Shown piece by piece: positions 30,323-41,504 of a stretch of 64,000 nt of DNA; position 1 is the first letter of the stretch; every line of letters starts with the position of its first letter. The stretch is taken from NCBI RefSeq assembly GCF_963855985.1, contig NW_026973566.1, positions 3,696,501 to 3,760,500 of the forward strand, given 5' to 3'. The translations under genes were made by a program, and so were the position numbers. The notes beneath the pieces were generated by a model that was not told the DNA's origin, searched no databases, and saw nothing but the letters and a program-made list of their open reading frames with translations. Source of the DNA: Ostrinia nubilalis (lineage: Eukaryota; Arthropoda; Insecta; Lepidoptera; Crambidae).

Positions 30323-32206
30323 GGCGCACAGTCAGCACAATTTTCACAACCAGACCAGGTTCATAAATATTTCAGATCAGTCAAAATAGGCAATATACGA
30401 GATGTTAGCGCTAAGAAAAATAGATTTGAGAAAAGTAGCACCACGATCAATAAGCAAAATGATCCCAAATCCGGAAGCAGCAACCCAATTAGGTGTTTCA
30501 ATTGCAACCAATTAGGGCACCCAAGCTTCTTATGTGATAAACCTTTGGTGAAATGCGCAAACTGTGGTAGGATAGGGCATCAGTCTTTAAATTGCCATAG
30601 AGACAAAGCTGTTAAAGTCAATAATAGCTCTAATAATAATCAACTACCAGAGCCAACAACTAAAAATGAGAAACAGGTGTCGAAACTTAGTGTTGTACCA
30701 ATTGAAGTCGAGGAGCCGATATGTGAACCTGACGTTACAGATAAAACCAATGATAAATATATAATGGAAGTTAAAGTTAATGATAAAGTCTTTCAATGTC
30801 ATATGGATTTGGGTAGCCAGTGTTCGTTAATGAGGGAAACTGATGCTAAATCGTTAAATTTAAAACTTATCACTGACGTGGAACTCCCAATGCTAAGAGG
30901 TATTGGAGCAAATTTAGTTCAACCATTGGGTCTCATTGTCACGACAGTTGAAGTCCAAAATATCAAAGAAGTTGTCGACATATATGTGGTTGAGGACTAT
31001 GTTTTGAACTATCCCGTCTTGCTTGGTCACTCCTTCACAGAGAGGCCAAACTTAATCATCACTAAAACACCGAATAAGATAATATTACATAAGAACCAAA
31101 ACAATAAAGTTCATCTTATCTCTAAAAACGTTTCAACAATTCCTGTCAACGCCTTACGCGCTATTACGGTTAATTGTGAAACATTAACAGTAGGCCGAAT
31201 CTATGTCAATGGAACGATTCGTGGTTCTGAAGGCAAAGAATACTATCTGCTGCCTGGGGAGTATAGCGTTGCTGATAATAGATGTGCTTTATTAGTACAA
31301 AACGTATCCAATAACGATATTGTTATAAAGGACAACGTACTTATAACGAGAGCTACCGAAATTCATATGACCTCAAACATTTGTGCAGTTTCAATTGGTA
31401 CAACAGAAGTAGACGACACATTAAATTGCAACCCAAACTTGACAACCGAACAACGTTTGACTCTTCAAAATACGTTGGCTGAATATGGAGATTGTTTCTC
31501 AAGCGGTCTCAGAGATTTAGGCTATACTAAGGTAGGTGAGATGAATATAGAACTGGAAGACTCTGAACCAGTTGTGTATAGACCTTATCGTATGCCTCAT
31601 TCCGAAAGATGCTTAGTTCGTGACATGATTCAGGAGATGGTTGAGGGAGACATTATAAGGGAATCGGCCTCACCCTACGCAAGTCCAATTGTTCTTGTAA
31701 AGAAAAAAACGGGTGATAGACGTCTGTGTGTGGACTACCGCGCATTGAATCGTAAGACTAAAAGGGATCATTACCCTTTACCTCGTATAGAAGATCAATT
31801 GGACTTGCTAGCGGGTAACAATTTATTTATATCACTGGATCTGGCCTCTGGGTATTACCAAATACCAATTGCTGAAAGTTCACGCCAGAAAACAGCATTC
31901 GTAACCCCAGATGGCCAGTTCGAGTATAATCGGATGCCTTTTGGGCTCGTCAACGCTCCATCCGTTTTTCAGAGGACAATTAACAAAATATTGTCAGAGG
32001 CTAAAATAAAGTACGCTCTAGTCTATATGGACGACATTTTAATACCATGTAGAGACTTCGATGAGGGTTTAGCTCGACTGAAAGAAGTACTATACTTACT
32101 GAGAGAGGGTGGATTGACGCTTAAGATGAGTAAATGCAACTTCTTCTTTGAAAAAGTCGATTTCCTAGGCTTTGAGGTTAGTGCAAACGGCATACGGCCA
32201 GGTTAA
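30320..32206 (+). pseudogene. pol: Gyp-4 gag-pol: zinc knuckles, protease, reverse transcriptase
   Basis: Two CCHC knuckles (CFNCNQLGHPSFLC and CANCGRIGHQSLNC) are followed by a protease with CHMDLGSQCSLM, where L replaces the usual T/S after the catalytic Asp. A linker precedes the RT: RRLCVDYRALNRKTKRD, LDLASGYYQIPI, YNRMPFGLVNAPSVFQ and the catalytic YMDDILIP. The frame stops at 32206 in an A-run. RT copies the element RNA. The odd protease residue may mean an inactive enzyme. Confidence 0.88.
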
Positions 32207-33683
32207 AAAAAAGTGTGAAGCCGTTTCGAGATTCCCAACACCGAAAAATCAACATGAGTTGCGTCAATTTTTGGGTTTATCAGGATTCTTTAGAAGGTTT
32301 ATTCAGGGCTACGCGCTAATAGCAGCCCCTTTGACGGATTTATTAAAAAAGGATGTGGGGTGGGTGTGGAGTGAATCTCAAGATAAATCCTTTACCCATA
32401 TCAAAAATTTGCTATCCAAACGACCACTACTAGCTATTTACGACCCGAAACTTGAGACTCAGCTCCACACCGATGCCAGCAAGAATGGCCTTGCTGGCAT
32501 CCTACTCCAACGTAATCGCGATGGAGCCCTCCAACCTGTTTCGTACTTTAGTCGCAAAACAACACCAGAAGAGCAAAAGTACCATTCTTTTGAGCTCGAA
32601 ACCCTTGCAGTTATTGCGTCATTACATCGGTTTCGCGTTTATCTGGTCGGCATCCCGTTCACTATTTTGACAGACTGCAATGCACTTAGATCCACACTCA
32701 CAAAAAGGGACTTAATCCCACGTATTGCGCGATGGTGGATCCAACTCCAGGAATTTGATTGTACAATCGAGTATAGACCGGGGGCGAAAATGGCACATGT
32801 AGATGCCCTTAGCCGGAATCCGATTGAAACCAATTCGAACGAGTTACATATTCTGGACGTCTTGCCAGTCGAACCGGAACAAGACTGGATAACCACCGTG
32901 CAATCGGCCGACGAGGAAATTATTAGAATCAAAAATATTCTTAGTGATCCTAATAGCGAGCAAATAGTAGATATTCATGAGAATTTTAAACTTAAAAACG
33001 GTAGAGTCTATCGCATTGTAGGAAACGAATTGAAATGGGTCGTTCCCCGTGGGGCGCGTTGGCAAATTTTACAGAAAAACCACGATGACGTAGGACATTA
33101 TGGCTATGAAAAAACGCTTGAACGTATTAAACAGCACTTTTGGTTCAAGCGTATGAGGCGGTTCGTAAAAAAATACGTTACGGCTTGTTTGGAATGCGCT
33201 CATCACAAGGCACTGGGCGGGAAACGTGAAGGCGAGCTGCACCCGATCGAAAAATGCAGCGTGCCGTTTCACACTCTTCACGCTGACCACCTGGGTCCCT
33301 TTATAAAAAGTAAAACTGGAAATTGCTATTTACTGGTAGTGATTGATGGCTTCACCAAATTTATTAATATAACACCTGTTAAAAATACAAAATCGCTGAC
33401 CACCATCAAAGTCTTGAAGGATCACATTAGCTTCTTTGGAGTTCCGACCCGCCTCATCTCGGACAGGGGTTCTAGTTTCACTAGCAAAACATACAAAGAC
33501 TTCGTATCTGAATATGGAATAAAACATATCCTGAATGCGGTCGCAACTCCAAGGGCTAATGGTCAAGTGGAGCGATTTAACAGGACAATAACGGAAGCAT
33601 TAGCTACATCGAACCACGGTAAAGATGAAAAAACTTGGGATGAGCGAATTCGAGACATTCAAATAGGATTAAACGGTTCATAA
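32202..33683 (+). pseudogene. pol: Gyp-4 pol: RT connection, RNase H, integrase
   Basis: After a frameshift in the A-run near 32205: FLGLSGFFRRFI (end of RT), then RNase H (HTDASKNGLAGILLQ, HSFELETLAVIASL, AHVDALSR), then integrase with HYGYEKTLERIKQHFWF and CLEC (zinc module) and the triad in HADHLGPF, ISDRGSSF and NGQVERFNR. It ends at a stop after IQIGLNGS, and integrase sequence resumes in another frame. Confidence 0.88.
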
Positions 33684-33861
33684 AACCACCCAAAAATCAC
33701 CATCCGAGCTTTTATTCGGGTTCAACATAAATCACAGAACACAGGGGATATTGAGTACCGTATTGAATGATACCCTTAATATTGTTCCAACTGACGAATT
33801 AGAATCTCTTAGAGAGGAGGCCACAAATCGTATCCAAATACAGCAACAAAAAGATATATAA
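33682..33861 (+). pseudogene. pol: Gyp-4 integrase, post-core fragment
   Basis: TQKSPSELLFGFNINHRTQ and ELESLREEATNRIQIQQQK: the segment after the integrase core, displaced in frame from both neighbours. Confidence 0.75.
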
Positions 33862-34207
33862 CAGACACAGAAAACCAAGCAGAAAGTACAAGGTAGGTGA
33901 TTTAGTACGCATCGAGAGGAAATTTCCACATGACGGACAGTCACAGAAATTAGTAGTGAAATATCAAGGTCCATATCGCATCATTAAAGTGCTTGAACAC
34001 GATAGGTTTGTAGTAGAGGATACACCTCTGTCGCGTAAAAACGGCCGACGTTACGAAGGAATTGTGGCTATAGACAAAGTTCAACCGTGGATGAGCTTTG
34101 ACCGTGATTTCAGTAGTGGTTCGAACGATGAGGGAGATGACAATGAGCTAGCAGATGATAGGTCCAATGTGCGTGACATCGATGAAGTAGAGAATAATGA
34201 TGAATAA
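33854..34207 (+). pseudogene. pol: Gyp-4 integrase C-terminal domain
   Basis: KVGDLVRIERKFPHDGQS and YQGPYRIIKVLEHDRFVVED are characteristic of gypsy integrase C-terminal domains. An acidic tail (NDEGDDNELADDRS) follows to the stop. It overlaps the previous fragment by a few bases in another frame. Confidence 0.8.
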
Positions 34208-34372
34208 CAAGATGTATGTAAATTAGTTTAATATTATAAAATAACAATCATATTTTGTTTATAATTAAATTGATTATTTTTAATTAAGTAGTAATTCGCT
34301 TACTTTATGTTTATACAATAAAATTACGTTATTTATACGCGAAGGGACTCGCTTATTACAGGAAGGCCGAGC

Positions 34373-34454
34373 TGTTAGGTTAATTATATTCACATCTGTA
34401 TATTTTTTTATTATATTTAAATATTCATATTGGTACTACCGTTCTATTCATGAA

Positions 34455-34485
<31 letters not shown>

Positions 34486-35044
34486 ATTCATGTAGTAACT
34501 TCCGGATGGATTCGATAAATTATTTGCTTTATAGTTACAAATATATATTAAGTAATTTTAAAATGAATTATTAAAACACTAAAAATGATCATGTTTAATA
34601 TTGAATACAAATAGTTTTTATTATAATTTAAGATGGAGTTGAATGTTATTTTAGTAATTAATGTCGGAACTTCCGGTTACCGACTTTGGTGAATTCTGGC
34701 TGTAAAATAGACTGTTAAAAATTATAGAATAATTATTTTTATCACTATTACACAATTTTAAAGAAATAAGTCTATTTTCAATACTTTAATAAAATGTATT
34801 ACTATTTATTTCATAAAAGTTCACTTGTTCCGTTTCCGGCCACGCGATATCGAAAAACAACCGCCATTTTTGCAACCAGAATTCACGGCATTCTTTCGCG
34901 GACTTCGGTCCTATTAACTTGTGATTCTGAAATAACGAGGATAAGCTACGATAAGATTTTCATAATCATGTATATGTGGTAAAAAAAGCGAATAAAATCG
35001 TTTGTTCCTGAATTTGTGTTTGGACTTTTTGGCTGCCGCCAAAA
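34373..35044 (+). repeat. Gyp-4 3' LTR
   Basis: 672 bp, 63 bp longer than its partner because of the insertion at 34429-34491. The AGGAAGGCCGAGC tract precedes it. Confidence 0.92.
34429..34491 (+). mobile_element. 63-bp retroposon tail in Gyp-4 3' LTR
   Basis: Absent from the 5' LTR. Flanked by ATTCAT (34423-34428 and 34486-34491). It consists of TTGGTACTACCGTTC followed by an (AATA)n run, like an extremely 5'-truncated LINE or SINE. Confidence 0.7.
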
Positions 35045-35048
35045 CATT

Positions 35049-35954
35049 ATTGAAGTGTTACATAGCCCTGGCTACTTCTATGTTCTTAAATGTTGTGTCG
35101 ATTTTAGAAAATACTACATCCCATCTCGTTAACTACAAGCAGTTTTCTCAATTGTTAGGTCGGATCCGGAATATCGTAGCCGTGGCCTATTAGAAACCGG
35201 TTTCTGTTCTGAGTAGTCCCTGGGAATTAGGTAGTGCGATAGTTCTGGGTGGTGCAGTAGGATCTGGCCGTGTGTAGCTAAGAGTATGAAGTCATTGGTT
35301 GACTTATGCCCGTTTTCACCATCAATCCCTAATTTTTAAGTGACCCGTATGAAAACAAATTTCCTGTTATGTGTTACCATAGGGGTCACTTAAAAATTAA
35401 GGATTGATGGTGAAAACGGGCATTAGGCTCCCGAGGTAGGGTATCAAAATGTGGGCCGCAATTGTGATACCTGGGACTCATTCGATTTTTAAAGTAATTT
35501 TTGGCAATGATGATGTACCACATGGTCTTAGTGACTTCAATGTAGCAATTATTAGTAATTGTGAATAGTAGTGATTGGATTTCTAAAAGCTAGGTAGTTT
35601 CTCATAGATAGCTATGGTTACTAGTTAGTATCACTAGACATCTACTTGGATGGCTTTTATTTTAAAGAGTGGATAGAGTATAGGAAACTAGTTGTAGAAA
35701 GAGTATCTAGTAGTACTTACAGTTAAGTTTCCTCATTTCTGAAAGCACATAAGTTGCTTAAAATAGAGGACCGTGTCATTTATTTTTTCTTTTTTTTCCT
35801 ACTTGGCTACCGCACATTCTATGATGGCATAGCATTTACCAGCTACTTTCGATTTGCTTCGTGACACCAAATTACAAAATGTAGTACCGACCGAGTAGTA
35901 AATACCGAGTATCATATAATAAAATAATAAATAAAATCATTTATTTGAACATGC
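35049..35954 (+). other. Gyp-3 internal sequence, non-coding, second part
   Basis: Continuation of 24822-25991 across Gyp-4. No gag or pol seen. It contains the hairpin MITE at 35307-35422. Confidence 0.55.
35307..35422. mobile_element. Hairpin MITE, Harbinger-type TSD
   Basis: TTA at 35304-35306 and 35423-35425. The ends TGCCCGTTTTCACCATCAAT are inverted almost perfectly over about 40 bp. A three-base TTA duplication fits PIF/Harbinger mobilisation. It is unrelated in sequence to the Harb-1 TIR. Confidence 0.8.
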
Positions 35955-36150
35955 TTACAATTTGTATATTTTAAAGACTGTAAACGCTTGAAAAGGAGGC
36001 TGACAATAGTGACTGAGTTTCTTGCGCTGCTTCTTCTCAGCACTGGCCCATTTATTGTCCCGAAGCAGTGGTAGGGTTAATATTGGGACGTGTAAAAGTG
36101 CTTTTTTAAAGCCTATTTGCAAAAATAAATGAATTTTATTTTAATTTTAC
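35955..36150 (+). mobile_element. 5'-truncated copy of the CR1-like LINE (3' end only)
   Basis: From AATTTGTATATTTTAAAGAC to the A/T tail it matches 7529-7715 at nearly every position. It is preceded by a short A/T microsatellite. Confidence 0.88.
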
Positions 36151-36199
36151 AGATTGGTGCATATTCTGTCGCATGCGACGTGCAAAAGTTCTTGTTCTT

Positions 36200-38571
36200 A
36201 GAGTTTTATTTTTATTTAATTTTTCTTTATTCAGAAAACCACAGCTCTTATACATAACAGCAGCATAATAATAATACAAAAGTTATGTTAATTATTATTG
36301 CTACATTTAGTTTTAGACTTTACATATTTTTTACAACTCATATACCATGACAGTAACAATACAATAAATAAATGTCAGGATACAAAATTTGAATTGCAAA
36401 TGTCAAAAAAAAAAAACTTTTGAATTAATTGTAAATGTCAAATTAAGTTACATTACCGATTTTTTTTTTATTTGTGTTGAGCGGCTATTCTAGTTCAATA
36501 AAGTCCTAGTATCACTGCGACCGTTATCGATCTATTGTGATCGCCGCTGTTTTCCTTACAGTTCGCCTCCGAGTCCTGCATCCATTAGGAAGTGCAGTAT
36601 CTTTTGGGGGGCGATATGTTTTACATCTTGTGGGCTTAGGATGTGTTTGCCCAGGTGTAAGCTCCGCTTGCGCATCAGAGGTCCGCAGTCCGTGAGAATG
36701 TGTAGTGGCGTTTCATCTGCCTCTTGGCACATCCTGCACGTTCTTGTTTCGGACAGTCCCATAGTGGACAAGTGCTTGTTTAAGCTGCAGTGTCCAGTGA
36801 GGGCTCGAACTAAGATGCGCATTTTGGTCCTACTCAGTCCTATGATCTGCTTAGAGCTTTTTCTATCATAGGCTTTTATGAGAGCTTTGGAATGAGTTAA
36901 TCCTGGCGTGTCTGACCATGCCATAAAGGATTTGTTTAAATAGATGTTCTCCAGGGTCATTCGAGCGAGACTTTTGGGAACACCACAAAAGGGTTCTGGA
37001 CCATATTGTGTTCCCTCCGCTCCCGCTCTGGCTAGTTCGTCGGCATTTTCATTGCCCTCGATTCCCGCATGACCTGGAACCCATCTCAGCGTTACTCTGT
37101 TCCGTTCTCCTAGAGTATTTAGTCGACTCATGCAGTTTTCTACCAACTTTGAGGTGATTAAGTTGGAGTTTAAGGCCAGCAGCGCGGCCTGACTGTCTGA
37201 GTTAATGTAAATTATGTGGTTGGCATAATTTTTTCGCAGGTTAGCTTCCGCACATTCAATAATGGCGTAGACTTCTGCCTGAAAGATAGAGGCAAATTTG
37301 CCCAGGCTTTGAGATAGCCTAAGCTTCGGCTGCTCTCCATACACGCCAAAGCCTACGTTAGGGCCCATTTTTGACCCATCAGTAAACCATATAAGGCTGC
37401 CCTTCTCACAGGTGACTTGCTTGTTCAGCCAGTCCTCCCTGTGTGGTATTTCCACTTTGTAGTTCTTTTGGAAGCTACAACTTGGAACCATGATGTCAGA
37501 AGTCATGCAAAGAGTAGGTGTGCTCTTTATAGCCTCCAGTAATGTTCTCATTCTCTGGGATATGCAATGGAAGCCCCCCTGAGCGTCTATCCTGTAGGCA
37601 CTTGCCTCCGCCTCCTTAGCAATGTGCATACTTAGGGGCGTTAGGCACAGTAGTGCGTTCAGGGCCGCCCCAGGTGCGGTTGACATTGCCCCAGTTGCCA
37701 TGAGACAGGCAAGCCTTTGCAGACTACCTAGTTTATCTGTTACTGTCTTTTGGCTGGTTTTGTGATACCACACTACAGAGGCGTACGATATAGTCGGCCT
37801 CACGATAGTGGTATACAGCCATAAGACAGATCGGGGATTCAAGCCCCAATTGTTGCCCATCATGCGGCTACAGGAGCCTAAGGCAATTTTTGCCTTTTGT
37901 ATGATGTTATTAAGGTGAGTATTCCATGTAAGTTTCTGGTCGATAGTGACGCCCAGATATTTGACTTCGGTGGAAAACTCGATCTCTTTTCCATTTAGAG
38001 AGGGTTTGACTAGTTTGTTCAACTGTCTACGCCTGGTAAATGGAATAATGACAGTTTTATCAGCGTTAACTGATAAACTGTTTCTTTTGCACCACCCACC
38101 TATGGTGTTTAGCGCTCTTTGCATTATGGAAGATATTGTACTTTGGCAGAAGCCCCTTACTATGACAACAAGGTCGTCAGCGTACCCTTGAGTGTCAATG
38201 TTGAGGTCGGCCATTTTATACAGTAGTGTATCAACCGCCAGAGTCCAGAGAAGGGGCGAAAGCACGCCCCCTTGCGGGCATCCTCTGGTGGTTGTAACTT
38301 CCATAGTGGTTTGAAGCAGAGATACCTTAGCTCTCCTGTTGGAGAGCATCGACTCCACCCATCTCGTGGTCGTCAGGTCAAGGCTTTTTGCAACCAGACC
38401 TTCGACCAGCAGTGTAGTAGGAGTGTTGTCAAAAGCTCCCTCTATGTCTAGAAATGCGCAAAGCGCGATTTCCTTGTCTTCCAGTGCCTTTTCGACCCTG
38501 TCAATCAGGCTGATCAGGGCTGTTTCCGTAGATTTACCTCTGCGGTAGGCATGCGGTACATTACCGATGTC
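36200..38571 (-). mobile_element. 5'-truncated LINE with RNase H (I/R1-like superclade)
   Basis: Contains the 3' two-thirds of an ORF2 and about 350 bp of 3' untranslated region, ending near a T/A-rich run at 36204-36235. The coding sequence is cut at about 38571. Presence of RNase H after the RT points to I-type relatives. Confidence 0.8.
36556..38571 (-). pseudogene. LINE ORF2 fragment: reverse transcriptase and RNase H
   Basis: Open throughout on the minus strand. It begins inside the RT (HAYRRGKSTETALISLIDRV, CAFLDIEGAFDNT) and includes GCPQGGVLSPLLW and the catalytic GYADDLVV. An RNase H domain follows: FTDGSKMG, FQAEVYAIIECAE, INSDSQAALLAL and WVPGHAGIEGNENADELAR, with all four acidic positions visible. 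The end carries CRMCQEADETPLHILTDC, a Cys/His motif common in this LINE group. The endonuclease and RT start are missing, so the copy is dead on arrival although its remaining frame is uninterrupted. Confidence 0.9.
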
Positions 38572-39041
38572 ACATCATTCTATTATTTAAAAGGTCATTC
38601 ACTGTATAATACATTTTAAATAACAAAAAGTCATAAACTGTACTTTTAAAATTTGTATACATACAATGTAATAGTCTCATACGTTGGTAATTTAATTCAA
38701 ATGTAATAAAGCACAGTTATAGAGCTTTGCGGGGCAATACCTTTAAAACCTTGATAGTAGTCTGAAAATACCTTATCACGTCAAACTGATGTTGATTATT
38801 GCTGAAGGGGTCTCATCTGCTCTATTGGGTGACGATCTGGGCTAGCATGGGAGAGCTGTGGGGGTCTTATCTACCATTGTGGATAATGATCCCGCACAAT
38901 GTATTTTGTTAGTGGAATAAGTGACTTATGACTTATACAAGACTCATGACTTGCGACTATGACTGGTAGAGCTGTGGGGGTCTTATCTACCATTGTGGAT
39001 AATGATTACCGCACGACACACGACTTGCGTATGACTGTGAC
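38572..39041. other. Gyp-3 internal sequence before the tandem arrays
   Basis: No gene recognised. GAGCTGTGGGGGTCTTATCT is present twice (about 38847 and 38969), an early sign of the duplications that follow. Confidence 0.5.
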
Positions 39042-39540
39042 TGGCTCCCGTGTGGAGCGCTCCTGTGTGGAGCGGGGCTCCTGTGTGGAGCGGGGCTCCT
39101 GTGTGGGGCGGGGCTCCTGTGTGGGGCGCTCCTATGTGGAGGTGACTTATGACTATGATTAGGCTCCTGTGTGGAGCGGGGCTCCTGTGTGGAGCGGGGC
39201 TCCTGTGTGGGGCGGGGCTCCTGTGTGGGGCGCTCCTGTGTGGAGGTGACTTATGACTATGATTAGGCTCCTGTGTGGAGCGCTCCTGTGTGGAGCGGGG
39301 CTCCTGTGTGGGGCGCTCCTGTGTGGAGGTGACTTATGACTGTGACTGGCTCCTGTGTGGAGGTGACTTATGACTGCGACTGGCTCCTGTGTGGAGGTGA
39401 CTTATGACTGCGACTGGCTCCTGTGTGGAGATGACTTATGACTGTGACGGGCTCCCGTGTGGAGCGGAGCTCCTGTGTGGGGCGGAGGCTCCTGTGTGGA
39501 GCGGGGGCTCCTGTGTGGAGCGGAGGCTCCCTTGTAGAGC
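39042..39540. repeat. 18-bp tandem array with higher-order units
   Basis: GCTCCTGTGTGGAGCGGG-type units repeat about 20 times, punctuated by GTGACTTATGACTATGATTA-like blocks that create a longer period. Units vary between GAGCG and GGGCG. Long open frames on the minus strand follow from the 18-bp period and look artefactual. Confidence 0.9.
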
Positions 39541-39694
39541 AGAGGCTGCCTTGGGTAGCGGTGGCTGCCTCGGGTAACACCGGGTTGGGCAACCTGCGCT
39601 AGGTATTCGGTAACTAGTGTCAATTTTGTGTATAGAAGATATAAAATACAATTTTAGTTTTATTGAAGAATTTCCTTTGTGTTGATCATTTATA

Positions 39695-39895
39695 AGACCT
39701 TTGAGTAGTATGAAATCTTTGAGTAGTATGAACCCTTTGAGTAGTATGAACCCTTTGAGTAGTATGAACCCTTTGAGTAGTATGTACCCTTTGAGTAGTA
39801 TGTACCCTTTGAGTAGTATGTACCCTTTGAGTAGTATGTACCCTTTGAGTAGTATGAACCCTTTGAGTAAGTAGTATAAAAACTCTGAGTAGAAA
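39695..39895. repeat. 18-bp tandem array, about 10 copies
   Basis: The unit TATGAACCCTTTGAGTAG is head to tail, with variants TATGTACCC and TATGAAATC. There are no spacers. Unrelated in sequence to the preceding 18-bp array but equal in period. Confidence 0.92.
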
Positions 39896-40241
39896 GGACT
39901 TTCATTTTTGAAGTCAGGTTTGGCCGAGCAATATAATCCATAAATTTTATCTCATTTGCAGATGATTCTCAAGAGTACTCATCACCCAAGGACGTGTGAA
40001 GCGTCAGGAAGGCCGTGTCGTAGAATATTGATTGTCATGTAATTACTTAGTAATCATTTTAATAAAAATAAAACCAAATAATAATAACAACATTAATTTT
40101 AAATGTAATAAATTATAATTTGATTTATTGTAAATGTCTAGTTATGTTATAAAATAGTTTGCAGTAAGTAAAAGGAGTTGTATTGACCGTACCGAGACAG
40201 GTCGGGTGCTACCTGCTAGCCGGTTTGGGTGGGGATGGCTG

Positions 40242-40249
40242 TATAAAAG
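40242..40249 (+). promoter_or_regulatory. Putative LTR TATA box (Gyp-3 right LTR)
   Basis: TATAAAAG, counterpart of 21940-21947. Confidence 0.5.
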
Positions 40250-40300
40250 AACGAGCACGACCGTAGTCGTGGCATTCTGGCCTTACCCGCCGCTCGGTAT

Positions 40301-40922
40301 TAGGCATGGAAATGATTGCTATTTTTCATTCATTTTCATTCTATGAAATGATGATTTTTTTTCATATGATTTCACATGCGAAATTTCACAGGCAATGATT
40401 TTTATTCGCAGTGTTTTAATGTAGCTCTTTCATTTAATGAAGTATGAATTATGAAGAATTGCTAATTAGCTAAAATATGAAATATAACAATATCTGTTTC
40501 ATTTATGTCGCACAACAAAAAACTAACAGTTTCACAGCACATTGATAACCGCGCGACTAATGAAAATCATTCATTTCATCTGCCTGCTATCTAATGAAAT
40601 CACACGAATCATGACAAGGAAATCTAAACCTTACACCTTTGAGTTTAAAGTTCATATTTAAAATGCCCAGATTCGTCCGTCATCACATCTCTTGTCCTTT
40701 TCTAACACGCACATGATCAAATCATTCCTTCTTACTCGCTCGGTCGCTTCGCAGAGCTGCGCTCACGAACTTCGCTCGAATGAATGAATGAAATTCATGT
40801 GATTCGTGATTTCGTTGATTATGAAATTATAGCAGTCTATGTGAAGTAAAATAGCAGGTGTGATTAATGAAATTCATTTCATATGATTTTTCACCTGCTA
40901 TTCATGAAATGTTCCATGCCTA
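40301..40922. mobile_element. hAT-like MITE
   Basis: Eight-base duplication CTCGGTAT at 40293-40300 and 40923-40930. Perfect 11-bp TIR TAGGCATGGAA. An 8-bp TSD is the hAT hallmark. The interior (ATGAAAT, TTTCATT and related words repeated many times on both strands) has no transposase. Confidence 0.9.
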
Positions 40923-41087
40923 CTCGGTATTGTTGTCTCGGTCCTGTGTGTGAGACTGCTCGAATATTGTTATTATTGTATTCTTACCGAAATACAACAA
41001 TCTATAGTGAAAAAACTATACATCGTTTTATTTAACTTCCTGGTGAAACATAATGTCTTGCCCCTTCTGACCGTTCTCCGACATATT

Positions 41088-41314
41088 ATTTGAAACACCG
41101 GAAGTTTTAAGATATTTATTAATTTTAACATTATGAATAATATAACGAAAGCAGCAATTTTGCAGTGAACATGCTACGCCATGTTCAACAATATTGAAAT
41201 AATTTATGGTTAAAATGTTATGAATTAATAAAATTTCCTGAGATGGATTAATACAAACCGGAAATTCCTAATTCAGTACTGACAATCTCATTATAGAAAC
41301 TCAATAATATAATA
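41088..41314 (-). repeat. Gyp-2 3' LTR, second segment
   Basis: Resumes after the Gyp-3 TSD (TATT 41084-41087) and matches 60690-60924 (GAAACACCGGAAGTTTT). It lacks an 11-bp duplication (GCTACTCATTA) seen in the right LTR. The adjoining internal sequence at 41315-41331 reads in element sense as a purine-rich tract (CAGGATGGACGAAT). Confidence 0.85.
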
Positions 41315-41504
41315 ATTCGTCCATCCTGACGAAATTTGATACCACTCAAATTTTCTTATTAATAAATTAGCATAATTATTCATGATCATCATAATTTGTA
41401 TTGAAGTAAATTGCTACTTTTATACAGTGCAAACATACTCATCTGATTTAAAAAAAAAAAAAATAGAATGCTTCTATAAAAATATAGTTGTAAATTATTT
41501 ATGA

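Larger units (their letters stand above)
25996..35044 (+). mobile_element. Gyp-4: Ty3/gypsy provirus with frameshifted gag-pol
   Basis: CATT at 25992-25995 and 35045-35048. The LTRs are 25996-26604 and 34373-35044, starting TGTTAGGTTAATTATATTC and ending GGCTGCCGCCAAAA, with about five substitutions plus a 63-bp insertion in the right one. Primer site TCAGAAGCGGGAT is at 26607-26619 and polypurine AGGAAGGCCGAGC lies just before 34373. gag is split by a TTAA-flanked element, and pol has four frameshifts. Confidence 0.93.
21714..41083 (+). mobile_element. Gyp-3: LTR element without recognisable genes (LARD-like), expanded by insertions
   Basis: TATT duplication at 21710-21713 and 41084-41087. 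The LTRs start TGTCGTAGAATATTG and end TTCTCCGACA. Left LTR: 21714-22020 plus 24672-24808. Right LTR: 40016-40300 plus 40923-41083. They differ by about one substitution and a 9-10 bp indel. Primer site 24809-24821 and polypurine-like CAGGAAGGCCG at about 40005-40015. What is left internally after removing Err-1, Gyp-4, the LINE pieces and MITEs has no gag or pol that I can recognise. Confidence 0.85.
40016..41083 (+). repeat. Gyp-3 3' LTR (interrupted by a hAT-like MITE)
   Basis: True LTR sequence is 40016-40300 plus 40931-41083. It matches the left LTR with about one substitution and a 9-10 bp indel, and ends CTCCGACA before TATT. Confidence 0.9.

Noticed and set aside
39368..39651. Three overlapping minus-strand open frames rich in P, H, R and S
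   Set aside because: They run through the 18-bp tandem array, whose period keeps frames open. There is no domain or start context.
39695..39895. Possible CRISPR array
   Set aside because: Units are contiguous without spacers, and the setting is animal transposon DNA.
39690..39941. Open frame of YYSKGT-type repeats
   Set aside because: Direct product of an 18-bp tandem array. No flanking gene structure.
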